NCBI RefSeq assembly: GCF_000258175.1
Contig: NZ_JH636049.1
Coordinates: 2,457,482-2,521,481 of the forward strand
Reading direction: 5' to 3'
DNA length: 64,000 nt
Origin: Saccharomonospora xinjiangensis XJ-54
Lineage (GTDB): Bacteria; Actinomycetota; Actinomycetes; Mycobacteriales; Pseudonocardiaceae
The position numbers were made by a program, and so were the translations under genes. The notes beneath the pieces were generated by a model. That model saw nothing but the letters and a program-made list of their open reading frames with translations. It did no database searches and had not been told where the DNA came from. This document shows, in pieces, positions 10,683 to 19,620 of this stretch (the stretch's first letter is position 1; each line of letters starts with the position of its first letter).

Positions 10683-11699
10683 CTACTCCGGGCACCCGCA
10701 CGACCCGCGGTGACGCAGTGCGGGCGGGAGGCGCACGGTCTCCGGCGGCCGGTGAGGGTCGCGCAGGCGGCTCAGCAGTAGCCGCACCGCCGATCTGCCG
10801 ATCTCCGCGACGGGCTGTGCCATGGTCGTCAGCGGGGGATCGACGAGGTCGGCCCACTCGGGATCGTCGTATCCCACGACGGCGAGGTCGGTGCCGATCC
10901 GCAGGCCGCGCCGCCTCGCCTCGTGGAGCACGCCGACCATCATCGCGTCGTTGGCCACGACCACGGCCGTCACGGGGTCGGGCAGGTCGAGCAGCCGCGC
11001 GAGCGCATGGGCTCCGCCGCGCCGTTCGGAGTGCCCGCATGCCACGAGTTCGGCGTTCCACGGCAATCCGGATCTGCCGAGTCCGAGCCGGTAGCCGAGG
11101 GTGCGTTCGTCGCTGGTGGCGAGTCTCTCCGCCCCGCTGACGAGGCCGATGCGGCGATGACCGCGTGCGCAGAGGTGTTCCGTGAGCGCCGAGGTTGCCT
11201 GGATGTTCTCGGCGCCGATCTGGTCGTGCTGGCCCTTGGGGCTGAGCCGATCGACGAGCACGGTCGGCGTTCCCATCGCGCTCAGTTCCGCCTGCACCCC
11301 TGCGTCGCCGGGGACGGGTGTCAGCAGCACACCCTCGACGCGACGTGCCCGGAGCGCCCTCACGACGTCCTGTTCGGTCTCCACGGTGTCGTGGGTGTCG
11401 GAGAGCAGCACCGTGTACCCGGACGCGGCGGCCTCGCGCTCGATGGCCTGGATGAGGGTGGCGAAGTACGGATTGGCCAGCAGCGAGATCGCGACGCCGA
11501 TCGAGCGGGTTCCTCCGGTGACGAGGGAGCGGGCGATCACGTCGCCGGTGTAGCCCGTGCTGGCGATGGCGTCGAGCACCGCCGTCCTTGTGGCAGGGGC
11601 CACGGGCCGGGTGCCGTTGACCACGTGCGAGACGGTGGTGATGGAGACACCGGCCAGCTCGGCGATGTCGCGCTGCGTGGGCCTTCGAGACGGCGGCAT
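10683..11699 (-). CDS. LacI family transcriptional repressor
   Basis: A 338-residue sugar-type repressor: N-terminal helix-turn-helix and hinge (PTQRDIAELAGVSITTVSHVVNGTRPVAPATR, residues 7-38) followed by a periplasmic-binding-protein-like effector domain (SIGVAISLLANPYF onward, then AVVGYDDPEWADLVDPPLTTM). The ATG at 11699 has AAGGGGA upstream; the open frame continues further but would run into the divergent kinase. It is divergent from a PfkB kinase, and a perfect palindrome between them (11738-11759) is its likely operator. The inducer is unknown, probably a sugar or nucleoside or its phosphate. Confidence 0.93.
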   Translation of the reverse strand: MPPSRRPTQRDIAELAGVSITTVSHVVNGTRPVAPATRTAVLDAIASTGYTGDVIARSLVTGGTRSIGVAISLLANPYFATLIQAIEREAAASGYTVLLSDTHDTVETEQDVVRALRARRVEGVLLTPVPGDAGVQAELSAMGTPTVLVDRLSPKGQHDQIGAENIQATSALTEHLCARGHRRIGLVSGAERLATSDERTLGYRLGLGRSGLPWNAELVACGHSERRGGAHALARLLDLPDPVTAVVVANDAMMVGVLHEARRRGLRIGTDLAVVGYDDPEWADLVDPPLTTMAQPVAEIGRSAVRLLLSRLRDPHRPPETVRLPPALRHRGSCGCPE

Positions 11700-11737
11700 G
11701 GTTCGTCCCCTTCGCTCACAGTGCGCCGGAACACTGC

Positions 11738-11759
11738 CAAGCGTTTGCGCAAACGCTTG
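11738..11759. promoter_or_regulatory. Perfect 22-bp palindrome, LacI-type operator
   Basis: The half-site CAAGCGTTTGC is followed without spacer by its exact reverse complement GCAAACGCTTG. A central CG within AAGCGTTT-type arms is the classic form of LacI/GalR operators. It lies 39 bp before the repressor start and 64 bp before the kinase start, so one repressor dimer could control both promoters. Confidence 0.85.
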
Positions 11760-11822
11760 CAGCGCAGAATAGTCCTTGCCTACCGTGCCTGGCAGGACGT
11801 CGGGTCGGGAGGTTTTTCCACG

Positions 11823-12692
11823 GTGAGCGTGCTGTTGGCGGGGCTGTGCACCGTCGATCTCGTCCAGCGCGTCGAATACCTGCCCGAACCCGGGCAGAAG
11901 GTGCGTTCTCGGGACATGGCACTTGCTGCGGGCGGCCCCGCGGCCGGTGCCGCCGTCGCGGTCGCGGCACTCGGCGGAGAGCCACTGCTGCTCACGGTGC
12001 TCGGTCGCCACCCGCTCGCCGAGCTCGCTCGCGCCGACCTCGCCGAGTGCGGTGTCACCGTGCTGGACGCGCTGCCGCAGTGGGACCGGCCTCCACCGCT
12101 GAGCGCGGTCGCCGTGCGTGAGCGCGACGGTGAGCGCGTCGTCGTCTCCCCGGGCGCCGACGATGCCGCCGACGCCCGGCTACTCGCCGGTTTCGGTCCA
12201 GAGGCACTCGACGCCGCACTTGCCGGAAGGCAGCCGAAGGCAGTGCTTGTGGACGGCCACTACCCCGCACTCGCTCGTGCCGCCGTGGCCCTGGCGCGGG
12301 CTCACGACCGGCCCGTCGTGGTGGACGCGGGGAGCTGGAAGCCGGTGTTCGCCGATGTCTTTCCCCACGCCGACGTCGTGGCCTGCTCGGCGGGATTCAC
12401 AGCCCCGGAGGGAGCGCTCGACGGCGTCGAGGTCGTGATCACCACGGCGGGTCCTGACCCCGTGCGCTGGCGTGGCCCGCATGGCGAGGGTGAGGTCGCC
12501 GTCCCCGAGGTGGACGCACGCGACACGCTGGGAGCGGGTGACGTGTGGCACGGTGCACTCGTGTTCCGCGCCGGGCTTTCCGACATCGAAGAGCGGATCG
12601 CGTTCGCGAACGCTGTCGCGTCGGAGCGCGTTCGGCACGCAGGCCCCCGAAGCTGGATCGGCCCGGTCAGGGCGATGATGGGAGAGAGATGA
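11823..12692 (+). CDS. PfkB family carbohydrate/nucleoside kinase
   Basis: A 289-residue ribokinase-fold kinase. The N-terminal glycine-containing motif GGPAAGAAVAVAALG (residues 39-53) and the C-terminal signature DTLGAGDVWHGALV with the catalytic Asp and anion hole (about 238-251) are clear. The substrate may be a sugar, sugar phosphate or nucleoside. GTG 11823 has GGGAGG about 10 nt upstream. It overlaps the next kinase by ATGA and lies downstream of the palindromic operator, so it is probably the first gene of a LacI-controlled two-kinase operon. Confidence 0.88.
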   Translation: MSVLLAGLCTVDLVQRVEYLPEPGQKVRSRDMALAAGGPAAGAAVAVAALGGEPLLLTVLGRHPLAELARADLAECGVTVLDALPQWDRPPPLSAVAVRERDGERVVVSPGADDAADARLLAGFGPEALDAALAGRQPKAVLVDGHYPALARAAVALARAHDRPVVVDAGSWKPVFADVFPHADVVACSAGFTAPEGALDGVEVVITTAGPDPVRWRGPHGEGEVAVPEVDARDTLGAGDVWHGALVFRAGLSDIEERIAFANAVASERVRHAGPRSWIGPVRAMMGER

Positions 12693-13324
12693 CATCGTTC
12701 GAGGAACTGCTGAACCGCGCACACGCCCTGGCAGAGCGGGGTGAGCGGACAGTGCTGGGTATCGCAGGTGCTCCGGCTTCCGGTAAGACAACGCTGGCGT
12801 GGCGGCTGGCCGACGCGCTTGGCGCGCAGGCGGCAGTCGTGGGCATGGACGGTTTCCACCTCGCGCAGGTGGAGCTGAACCGGCTCGGGCGCACCGACCG
12901 CAAGGGTGCACCGGACACCTTCGACGCACATGGCTACGTGCACCTCATCCGGCGGCTCGCGGCAGGCACGGAAACGGTGTACGCGCCGGAGTTCCGCAGG
13001 GAGATCGAGGAGCCCATCGCGGGTGCCGTTCCCGTGTCGGAGAAGGTGCGCCTGGTGATCACCGAGGGGAACTATCTGCTGCTGGACACAGACCCGTGGG
13101 GCGAGCTGCGGTCGTTGATCGACGAGGTGTGGTTCCTCGAACCGGACGAGGACGACCGCATCGAACGGCTCGTGACGCGGCACCGCAAGTTCGGGCGTTC
13201 GCTGGTGGAGGCTCAGCAGCGCGCCCGTGGTTCCGACCAGCGCAATGCCGACCTCATCGCGCCCACGGCCACGCGAGCCGACCTGGTGATCAAGGATATG
13301 GAACTGCCGCACTTCGCGGTGTGA
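12689..13324 (+). CDS. P-loop nucleoside/nucleotide kinase family protein
   Basis: A 211-residue kinase of the uridine kinase/phosphoribulokinase fold. The Walker A loop is GAPASGKTT (about residues 28-36); GMDGFHL follows strand 2 and the lid carries RHRKFGRSLVEAQQR. Members of this group are often annotated as nucleoside/nucleotide kinases or as P-loop fructose kinases, so the substrate is open. Its ATG overlaps the stop of the PfkB gene by 4 bp. The pairing of two sugar/nucleoside kinases under one LacI repressor suggests two phosphorylations in one catabolic route. Confidence 0.82.
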   Translation: MTSFEELLNRAHALAERGERTVLGIAGAPASGKTTLAWRLADALGAQAAVVGMDGFHLAQVELNRLGRTDRKGAPDTFDAHGYVHLIRRLAAGTETVYAPEFRREIEEPIAGAVPVSEKVRLVITEGNYLLLDTDPWGELRSLIDEVWFLEPDEDDRIERLVTRHRKFGRSLVEAQQRARGSDQRNADLIAPTATRADLVIKDMELPHFAV

Positions 13325-13343
13325 ACGGCCTCGGGGGTGGGCG

Positions 13344-14015
13344 TCAGGCGCTGGCGGTCTCGGTCCTGTCGTCCACCGGCTTGCGCATTTCCTGGCGGTA
13401 GCGCCACACGCCGTAGGCGGTGCCGAACACGAAGAACACCACGCTGCCCCACACGAGCACCGTGTTGAGCCACGGAATCGACGTCAGCAGGCCTGCGGCG
13501 TAGAAGCCGAGGAGAACCAGCGTGGGAACCCACAGGATCGCCCCGGCTGTGGTGGCCAGCATGAATCTGCGCGAGTTCATGCCCGCGGCTCCCGCGACGA
13601 GGGGAGCCAGCGTGCGTATCCACGGGATCCAGCGCGCCGCGACAATGGCGAGGAAACCCCTGCGATCGAGGAACGCCTTCGCGCGGTCGAGGTTCGGCTT
13701 GTTGAGCACCCGTCCGCCCCTTCGGGCGATGAACCGCGTGCCCGTCTGCCTTCCCACGTAGTACCCGACCTGATTGCCGACGACGGCCGTGACGAGAGCG
13801 ACGCCGGACAGCGCCCACGCCTGCCCCTCGGAGTCGTGTTGCGCCAGCACCACGCCCGCGGCGAAGAGCAGGGAGTCGCCGGGCAGGAAGAGCCCGACGA
13901 TCAGCGCACATTCGACGAACACGAAGCTGAGGACAATGGCCCACACCAGCAGCGGTCCCGCGGTCGCCAGCCAGTCGAGGCCGACCGCCGTGGCTTCGGC
14001 GTTCACTGCATCCAC
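13344..14015 (-). CDS. DedA family membrane protein
   Basis: A 223-residue polytopic protein of the DedA/VTT superfamily, linked in other bacteria to lipid carrier flipping and membrane homeostasis. Typical motifs are GLFLPGDSLLFAAGVV (residues 40-56), GNQVGYYVGRQTG, and FLAIVAARWIPWIRTLAPLVAG with the conserved Arg-containing re-entrant loop. Four to five hydrophobic helices are visible and the tail is basic. GTG at 14015 follows a -10 box (TACGCT at 14022-14027) by 6 nt. Confidence 0.9.
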   Translation of the reverse strand: MDAVNAEATAVGLDWLATAGPLLVWAIVLSFVFVECALIVGLFLPGDSLLFAAGVVLAQHDSEGQAWALSGVALVTAVVGNQVGYYVGRQTGTRFIARRGGRVLNKPNLDRAKAFLDRRGFLAIVAARWIPWIRTLAPLVAGAAGMNSRRFMLATTAGAILWVPTLVLLGFYAAGLLTSIPWLNTVLVWGSVVFFVFGTAYGVWRYRQEMRKPVDDRTETASA

Positions 14016-14021
14016 GTCGGC

Positions 14022-14027
14022 AGCGTA
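14022..14027 (-). promoter_or_regulatory. -10 box (TACGCT) for leaderless dedA transcript
   Basis: Read on the minus strand, TACGCT is followed by 6 nt and the GTG start at 14015. No ribosome site is present. Confidence 0.5.
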
Positions 14028-14121
14028 CGTGCCTCGTGAGCGTCGTAGGAAATCCCGCCGAGATCGACACGGTGGGTGTGCCGCGCCGTCACGAAGCGAT
14101 AGGACGACGCGGCACCCCGGT

Positions 14122-15771
14122 TCAGGCCATCGCGGCGGCGGCGCTGTCCGTCTCAGGCGAGTCGTTCCCGGCTTCGGCGTCCTTCTTGGCAGGACCGCCC
14201 GTCAGCGGGATCTCCTTCATGAACAGCAGCACGACGAAGGCCAGTGCCGACACCGCGGCGCCGAGGTAGAACACCGAGCTGATCGACTCCGTGAACCCGA
14301 CGAAGAACGGCTCGGCCTGCTCGATCGGGAGCTGCTGCAGGAACGACGAGTCCTCCATCACGTTGCCGTTCACGGACCGCATGGCCTCGGGCGGAAGGCC
14401 GGAGGCGGTGAACGCGGCTGCGATGTTGTCCGTCAGCGTGCTGAACACGATGGAGAGGAACACCGCGACGCCGAGCGTGCCGCCGATCTGCCTGAAGAAG
14501 GTCGCCGACGCCGTCGAGACGCCCATGTCGCGACGCGGCCCCGCGTTCTGCACGGCGATGATGAGTGTCTGCATGCAGTTGCCGAGCCCGAATCCGATGA
14601 TCGCCATGACGATCATCGACTTCCACACGGGAGTGTTCCACTCGACCTGCGCGAACAGCACCATCCCCACCGTCATCAGTGCGGTTCCGACGAGAGGGAA
14701 GATCTTGTAGCGGCCGGTGCGGGAAGTCAGCTGCCCCGAGATCACCGAAGCCGACATGACGCCGACCATCAACGGCAACATCAGCATCCCTGACGCGGTG
14801 GGCGAGTAGCCCTGGACGATCTGGAGGTACTGCGGGATCAGCATCATGGCGCCGAACATGGCGATGCCGACGATGACCCCACCGGCGATCGCGACACTGA
14901 AGGTCGAGTTGCGGAACAGCCGGAGCGGGATCAGTGCCTCGTCGCCCATGCGCCGCTCGACGGCGAGGAAGAGCACGAGACCGATCGCGCCGACGACGTA
15001 GCAGATGAGGGCGGCCTGCGAGCCCCAGCCCCATTCGCGGCCCTGCTCGGCCACGAGCAGCAACGGCACGAGGCACACCACGAGCGCGAACCCGCCCCAC
15101 CAGTCGATGCGGTGATCGTGCCGGGTGTGCGGCACGTTCAGCACCTTGGCGACCACGAACAGGGCGATCGCGCCGAGCGGGACGTTCACGAGGAACACCC
15201 AGCGCCAGCCCTCGAAGCCGAACACGGGGTCCAGTCCGGCGAAGAAGCCGCCGAGCACGGGCCCGAGCACCGTGGACGTACCGAACACGGCGAGGAAGAA
15301 GCCCTGGTACCGGGCGCGTTCCCGGGGCGGAACGAGGTCACCGAGGATGGTCAGGGCGAGCGACATGAGCCCGCCAGCGCCGACACCCTGAACGGCTCTG
15401 AACGCGGCCAGCGAGTACATGCTCTCCGCGAAGGCGGAGGCGAGTGAGCCCACCACGAAGATCGTGATGGCCGCGAGGTAGAAGGGCTTGCGCCCGTAGA
15501 TGTCGGACAGCTTGCCGTAGATCGGGGTGGAGATGGTGGCTGTGATCAGGTAGGCCGTCGTGATCCACGCCTGCATGCTCAGGCCGTGCAGGTCGTCGGC
15601 GATCGTCCGGATCGCGGTACCCACGACCGTCTGGTCGAGCGCGGCGAGGAACATGCCGGTCATCAGCCCGATGAGGATGACGACGATCTGCCGGTGGCTC
15701 AGTGCGGGCGCGTCGTCCTCGGGATGTGGATCTCCCGGTCTCGCCGCCGATTCCTGTGCTGCGGTGGTCAT
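14122..15771 (-). CDS. DHA2 family MFS drug efflux transporter (EmrB/QacA type)
   Basis: A 549-residue major facilitator with 14 predicted membrane segments. Motif C-like GTSTVLGPVLGGFFAG, motif A GKLSDIYGRKPFYL and the DHA2 helix-1 signature LDQTVVGTAIRTIADDL are present. It should export cationic drugs or antibiotics by proton antiport. The minus-strand sequence AAGGGGG lies about 7 nt before the ATG at 15771, which overlaps the marR stop (ATGA); an ATG at 15777 has its ribosome site too close. Co-translated with the MarR regulator upstream. Confidence 0.92.
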   Translation of the reverse strand: MTTAAQESAARPGDPHPEDDAPALSHRQIVVILIGLMTGMFLAALDQTVVGTAIRTIADDLHGLSMQAWITTAYLITATISTPIYGKLSDIYGRKPFYLAAITIFVVGSLASAFAESMYSLAAFRAVQGVGAGGLMSLALTILGDLVPPRERARYQGFFLAVFGTSTVLGPVLGGFFAGLDPVFGFEGWRWVFLVNVPLGAIALFVVAKVLNVPHTRHDHRIDWWGGFALVVCLVPLLLVAEQGREWGWGSQAALICYVVGAIGLVLFLAVERRMGDEALIPLRLFRNSTFSVAIAGGVIVGIAMFGAMMLIPQYLQIVQGYSPTASGMLMLPLMVGVMSASVISGQLTSRTGRYKIFPLVGTALMTVGMVLFAQVEWNTPVWKSMIVMAIIGFGLGNCMQTLIIAVQNAGPRRDMGVSTASATFFRQIGGTLGVAVFLSIVFSTLTDNIAAAFTASGLPPEAMRSVNGNVMEDSSFLQQLPIEQAEPFFVGFTESISSVFYLGAAVSALAFVVLLFMKEIPLTGGPAKKDAEAGNDSPETDSAAAAMA

Positions 15772-16286
15772 GTGCATTCCCCCTTGCCTGTACGGTCAGC
15801 CAGCGGACCGCACGTCTCGATGTGGTTGTTGAGCTGGGACAGCAGGCTGTTCAAGGCGATCCGGTCGGCGTCGGTCCACGCGGAGAGAACCTGCTCCAGC
15901 CACTCGTTGCGCGCCCTGCGGTTGGCCTCGAAGATGCGAAGCCCTTCCTGCGTGACGGCGAGCAGCGAGGCCCGCCCGTCCTCGGGATCGGCCTGCCGCT
16001 CCACGAGGCCGTGGTCCACCAGTGTGCTGCTCTGCCTGCTGATGGTGGAGATGTCGGAGTGCAGGACTTCGGCGAGGTGGCTGGCCCGCTGCGGTCCCTT
16101 GTCGATGAGGTGGAAGAGGATGGCGTAGGCCGCGCTCTCCAAGCCTTCGGGGCCCACCTTCGTGATCCGGGACTTGACGCGGGAGACGAGCCGGACGAGG
16201 CGGATCAGCTGGGTGGCCAGTTGATCGGCGCTGCCGTCGGGCGTCCCGCGACACGGGAATGGGGCGTGCTGGGGCCGCTCTGTCAT
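15768..16286 (-). CDS. MarR family transcriptional regulator
   Basis: A 172-residue winged-helix regulator: RASHLAEVLHSDISTISRQSSTLVDHGLVERQADPEDGRASLLAVTQEG is the recognition helix and wing. It is the first gene of a two-gene operon with the efflux pump (4-bp overlap) and most likely represses that operon until a drug-like ligand binds. ATG 16286 is chosen; the frame is open further upstream but with poor coding character. The 172-bp gap to the divergent oxidase gene must hold its operator, but I see no convincing palindrome. Confidence 0.9.
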   Translation of the reverse strand: MTERPQHAPFPCRGTPDGSADQLATQLIRLVRLVSRVKSRITKVGPEGLESAAYAILFHLIDKGPQRASHLAEVLHSDISTISRQSSTLVDHGLVERQADPEDGRASLLAVTQEGLRIFEANRRARNEWLEQVLSAWTDADRIALNSLLSQLNNHIETCGPLADRTGKGECT

Positions 16287-16446
16287 GATCGATTTCCCGC
16301 CGGCATGGTTGGTGGATACAAGCAACTTTCGTTCCCCACGATCCCCGTGCCCGTGGTCGCACGGCAACTGAATTTCCTGTGAGGAGTCACACGTCCGGCA
16401 TCCAGCACCCGCCTCACCGCGTGCTGGAGATTGGCCCCTCACCCGT

Positions 16447-16452
16447 TAGCGT
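16447..16452 (+). promoter_or_regulatory. -10 box (TAGCGT) for leaderless oxidase transcript
   Basis: TAGCGT is followed by 6 nt and the ATG at 16459, with no ribosome site. Confidence 0.55.
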
Positions 16453-16458
16453 TACGCC

Positions 16459-17844
16459 ATGAGCAACGCCCTACTCGGCAGACTGCGCGCCGACCTCGGC
16501 GCCGACGCCGTGGTGACGGACCCCGACGTCATGGCCTCCTACGCCCGCGACCAGATGCCGCTCGCGCCTGCGGGAAGGCCGCTGGCCGTGGTGCTGCCCG
16601 ACGACGTCGAGGGCGTCCGCGCGGCTGTGCGCGCGTGTGCCGAGGCGACGGTGCCGATCGTGCCGAGGGGCGCCGGAAGCGGGCTGTCCGGTGCCGCCAA
16701 CGCCGTTGACGGCTGCGTCGTCCTGGTCATGACCAAACTCGACCGGATCGTCGAGATCGACCCGGCCGACCGGCTCGCCGTGGTCCAGCCCGGTGTGGTG
16801 AACCAGGCTCTGCGGGACGCCGTGGCCAAGCACGGTCTGTTCTACCCTCCCGACCCTTCCAGCTACGACTGGTGCACGGTCGGCGGCAACCTCGCCACCA
16901 ACGCGGGGGGCCTGTGCTGCGTGAAGTACGGCGTCACGGCGGACTTCGTGCTCGGCCTCGAGGTCGTGCTCGCCGACGGTTCGGTGCTGCGAACGGGACG
17001 GCGCACGGTCAAGGGCGTCGCGGGCTACGACCTGACCCGGCTCTTCGTGGGAAGCGAGGGCACGCTCGGCGTCATCACAGAGGCCACGCTGGCGTTGCGG
17101 CCGCTGCCGCAGGCTCCCGCGACGCTGGTCGCCGCGTTCCCCTCCGCCGTCTCCGCGGGCACGGCCGTGAGCCGCATCGTGCGGGACGGCCTCGTGCCGT
17201 CGCTGATGGAGGTCATGGACGCGACGACCATCAGGGCGGTGCAGGACTACCTGCACACCGACCTCGGCACCGGTTCCGATTCGGGGACGTTGCTGCTCTG
17301 CCAGTCCGACACCGGTGGCGCGCAGGCGATCGCCGAGTTGGAGGCCGTCGAGCGCATCTGTGCCGACGCGGGAGCCGAGATGACCTACCAGACAGGCGAT
17401 CCCGCCGAGGGAGACCTGCTCATGAAGGCCCGAAGGGTGGCGCACAGCGCGCTGGAGAGCACGGGATCGTGCATGACCGACGACGTGTGCGTGCCGAGGA
17501 CGCGCATCGCCGACCTCATCACCGGCTGCGAGCGCATCGCCGACGACACCGGCCTCACGGTGGCCGTGGTCGGTCACGCCGGTGACGGCAACATGCACCC
17601 GACCGTCGTCTACGACGCGACGGCCGACGGCGAGTTCGACAGGGCCCGGCGCGCGTTCGACGCGATCCTCGACCTCGGGCTCTCGCTCGGCGGCACGATC
17701 ACCGGCGAGCACGGTGTCGGCAAGTTCAAGCAGGACTGGCTGGCGAGGGAGATCGGTCCCGTCGGGCTCGACGTCCACCGTCGCCTCAAGCGGGCACTCG
17801 ACCCGGACAACCTCTTCAACCCCGGCTCGATGTTCTCGATGTGA
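16459..17844 (+). CDS. FAD-linked oxidase, GlcD/lactate dehydrogenase type
   Basis: A 461-residue flavoprotein of the PCMH/VAO family with an N-terminal FAD-binding domain (VPRGAGSGLSGAAN near residue 74, PPDPSSYDWCTVGGNLATNAGG near 135, VKGVAGYDLTRLFVGSEGTLGVITE near 180-205) and a C-terminal FAD-oxidase domain (VGHAGDGNMHP, GTITGEHGVGKFKQDWL, DPDNLFNPG). Such enzymes oxidise glycolate, D-lactate or D-2-hydroxyacids to 2-oxo acids. No GlcE/GlcF partner is next to it, so a stand-alone D-lactate or 2-hydroxyacid dehydrogenase is more likely than glycolate oxidase. Confidence 0.9.
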   Translation: MSNALLGRLRADLGADAVVTDPDVMASYARDQMPLAPAGRPLAVVLPDDVEGVRAAVRACAEATVPIVPRGAGSGLSGAANAVDGCVVLVMTKLDRIVEIDPADRLAVVQPGVVNQALRDAVAKHGLFYPPDPSSYDWCTVGGNLATNAGGLCCVKYGVTADFVLGLEVVLADGSVLRTGRRTVKGVAGYDLTRLFVGSEGTLGVITEATLALRPLPQAPATLVAAFPSAVSAGTAVSRIVRDGLVPSLMEVMDATTIRAVQDYLHTDLGTGSDSGTLLLCQSDTGGAQAIAELEAVERICADAGAEMTYQTGDPAEGDLLMKARRVAHSALESTGSCMTDDVCVPRTRIADLITGCERIADDTGLTVAVVGHAGDGNMHPTVVYDATADGEFDRARRAFDAILDLGLSLGGTITGEHGVGKFKQDWLAREIGPVGLDVHRRLKRALDPDNLFNPGSMFSM

Positions 17845-17847
17845 CGC

Positions 17848-18273
17848 TCACAGCACCGTGACGAGGCCGAGCAGCGAGCCCACGGCGAGACCGAGCGAGG
17901 CCGCGAGGATCAGCACCCAGCGCGCCGGCAGTCGTTCGGGTTCGCGACGGTGGTTCCCACGGGAGACCGGTGCGGGGCGCACGTCCGCGTCGCCGTTCGC
18001 CGGAAGCCGCCCGCCTGGCTCGTCTCCTGCCGTGCCGGAGAGCAGCCCGTAGCCACCGGCGAGCCCTGCAACGGGCGTCGGGTGGTCGGTGGGCGCGGCG
18101 GTCCGCGCGGGCGGTGGCGCGGACGGCGCTGGCATGGGCTGCGCGGGCGGTGGCGCGGATGGCGCCGGCACGGGCTGCGTGGGCGTCATCGGTGGGGCCG
18201 GTGGCGCCGGTGGTGCGTACCGCGCCTGCGCACGCAACGCCTCCGCGAGCAGGCGCTCCGGGTCGTCGGTCAT
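17848..18273 (-). CDS. Proline-rich protein with C-terminal membrane anchor, unknown function
   Basis: A 141-residue protein: an N-terminal helix (DDPERLLAEALRAQARYA), a Pro/Ala linker containing two near-identical 11-residue units (PAPSAPPPAQP), a basic stretch, and a terminal membrane helix (WVLILAASLGLAVGSLLGLVTVL). It may be tail-anchored. No homologous function is known to me. TACGCT at 18282-18287 lies 8 nt before the ATG on the minus strand, a possible leaderless -10 box. Its stop faces the oxidase stop with only 3 bp between. Confidence 0.7.
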   Translation of the reverse strand: MTDDPERLLAEALRAQARYAPPAPPAPPMTPTQPVPAPSAPPPAQPMPAPSAPPPARTAAPTDHPTPVAGLAGGYGLLSGTAGDEPGGRLPANGDADVRPAPVSRGNHRREPERLPARWVLILAASLGLAVGSLLGLVTVL

Positions 18274-18314
18274 CGCCGCACAGCGTAGTCGCGTGACGCA
18301 CCACCGACCGTGCG

Positions 18315-18381
18315 CCCGTCTCGTTCGCCCCCGGCTCCCGAGACGGGAGGCTGCCGTGTCGGCAGCGGCGGACACGGCAGC
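18315..18381 (-). terminator. Double hairpin after nagA
   Basis: Two adjacent perfect hairpins: GCTGCCGTGTC/GACACGGCAGC (18350-18360 with 18371-18381) and CCCGTCTCG/CGAGACGGG (18315-18323 with 18339-18347). They lie 64-130 bp downstream of the nagA stop in the direction of its transcription and before the next gene, so a tandem terminator is likely. Confidence 0.6.
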
Positions 18382-18444
18382 CGAGCAGGGAGAAGGGCAG
18401 CGCCGGTCACCTCCATCGCAGGCGCCACTGATCCGCGCCCGGCT

Positions 18445-19608
18445 TCAGACCGGTACAGGTGCGCCGCCCACCCACGTGCCTCGTCGCAGCACGCCGGTGA
18501 CCCGCAGATCGTCGTCGAGCACGACCACATCGGCCAGGAGTCCCTGCCTCAGCGATCCGGTCTCGCCGTCGATGCCCAGGAGCAGGGCGGGGTGGGTGGC
18601 CGTCGCGGCGACGGCGTCGGTGATGCCGAGCCCAGCGCCGTGGACGAGATTGCGGAAGGCGGCGTCCATGGTGAGCGTGCTGCCTGCGAGGGAACCGTTG
18701 TCGGCGAGGGTGGCGACCCCGCCCGAGACCTCGACGTCGAGGCTGCCGAGCCGGTATCTGCCGTCGGCGACGTCGGTCGCGGACATCGCGTCGGTGACGA
18801 GCACGGTCCTCGACCGGCCCGCGTGCCGTGCGGCGAGCCTGAGTACATCGGGATGGACATGCACGAGATCGCAGATCAGCTCGACGGTGACTCGTTCGTC
18901 GTCGAGCAGGACTCCGATCGGCCCGGGTTCCCTGTGGTGGAGGGGGCGCATGCCGTTGAACAGATGCGTCGCCACGGTGGCACCCGCGTCCACGGCGGCT
19001 CTCACCTGGTCGGCGACCGCGTCCGTGTGCCCGATCGCCGCGATCACGCCTGCGTCCACGAGCTGGCGCACCGCCTTGATGCCGCCGGTGAGTTCCGGTG
19101 CGAGCGTGACCATGCGGATGTTCCCGCGTCCGGCTTCCAGGAGAGCGTCGATGACGCCGGGTTCGGGATCGCGCAGAACCGAGGGGTCGTGCGCACCGCA
19201 CCGCGCCCGCGCGATGAAGGGGCCTTCGAGATGAACGCCTGCCAGTTCCTCGTCGGCGACCAGTTCGGCGAGGGCCGCGAGCTGGCCTGCGAGTTCGTCA
19301 GGCGGTGCCGACACGAGGCTCGCCATGAGGGTGGTGGTGCCGTGCCTGCGGTGAGTGGCGATCGCCGTGGCCGCCTCGTCGGCGTCGGCGCTGGTGAACG
19401 AACCTCCCCCGCCACCGTGGCAGTGCAAATCGACGAACCCGGGCACCACGTGCGCTCCAGCGAGGTCGAGGTGTGTGCCTGCCGGTGGCGTTCCCGTGCC
19501 GACTCCGCTGATCCGCTCACCCGAGACGGAGAGCCACCCGGTTTCGAGTGTCCCGTCGGGGCAGTGGATGCGTCCGCCGGTCAGGACGAGGTCGTCGGTG
19601 CGCGTCAC
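18445..19608 (-). CDS. nagA: N-acetylglucosamine-6-phosphate deacetylase
   Basis: Hydrolyses GlcNAc-6-P to GlcN-6-P and acetate, the first committed step of amino-sugar catabolism and cell-wall recycling. The 387-residue amidohydrolase has the DLHCHGGGG metal motif near residue 60, the metal-binding Glu in GVHLEGPF near 128, GHTDA, THLFNGM, and the catalytic Asp in VTDAMSAT. I place the start at GTG 19608 because a TAAGAT box lies exactly 6 nt before it; a GTG at 19614 is also in frame. No nagB is adjacent. A DasR-like operator sits directly upstream. Confidence 0.93.
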   Translation of the reverse strand: MTRTDDLVLTGGRIHCPDGTLETGWLSVSGERISGVGTGTPPAGTHLDLAGAHVVPGFVDLHCHGGGGGSFTSADADEAATAIATHRRHGTTTLMASLVSAPPDELAGQLAALAELVADEELAGVHLEGPFIARARCGAHDPSVLRDPEPGVIDALLEAGRGNIRMVTLAPELTGGIKAVRQLVDAGVIAAIGHTDAVADQVRAAVDAGATVATHLFNGMRPLHHREPGPIGVLLDDERVTVELICDLVHVHPDVLRLAARHAGRSRTVLVTDAMSATDVADGRYRLGSLDVEVSGGVATLADNGSLAGSTLTMDAAFRNLVHGAGLGITDAVAATATHPALLLGIDGETGSLRQGLLADVVVLDDDLRVTGVLRRGTWVGGAPVPV

Positions 19609-19614
19609 GATCAC

Positions 19615-19620
19615 ATCTTA
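19615..19620 (-). promoter_or_regulatory. -10 box (TAAGAT) of nagA, leaderless
   Basis: On the minus strand TAAGAT is followed by 6 nt and the GTG at 19608. It abuts the DasR-like site at 19621-19634. Confidence 0.5.

Noticed and set aside
10683..12011. LacI protein with a 104-residue N-terminal extension
   Set aside because: The extension overlaps the divergent PfkB gene and crosses the operator; the HTH begins at the ATG at 11699, which has a ribosome site.
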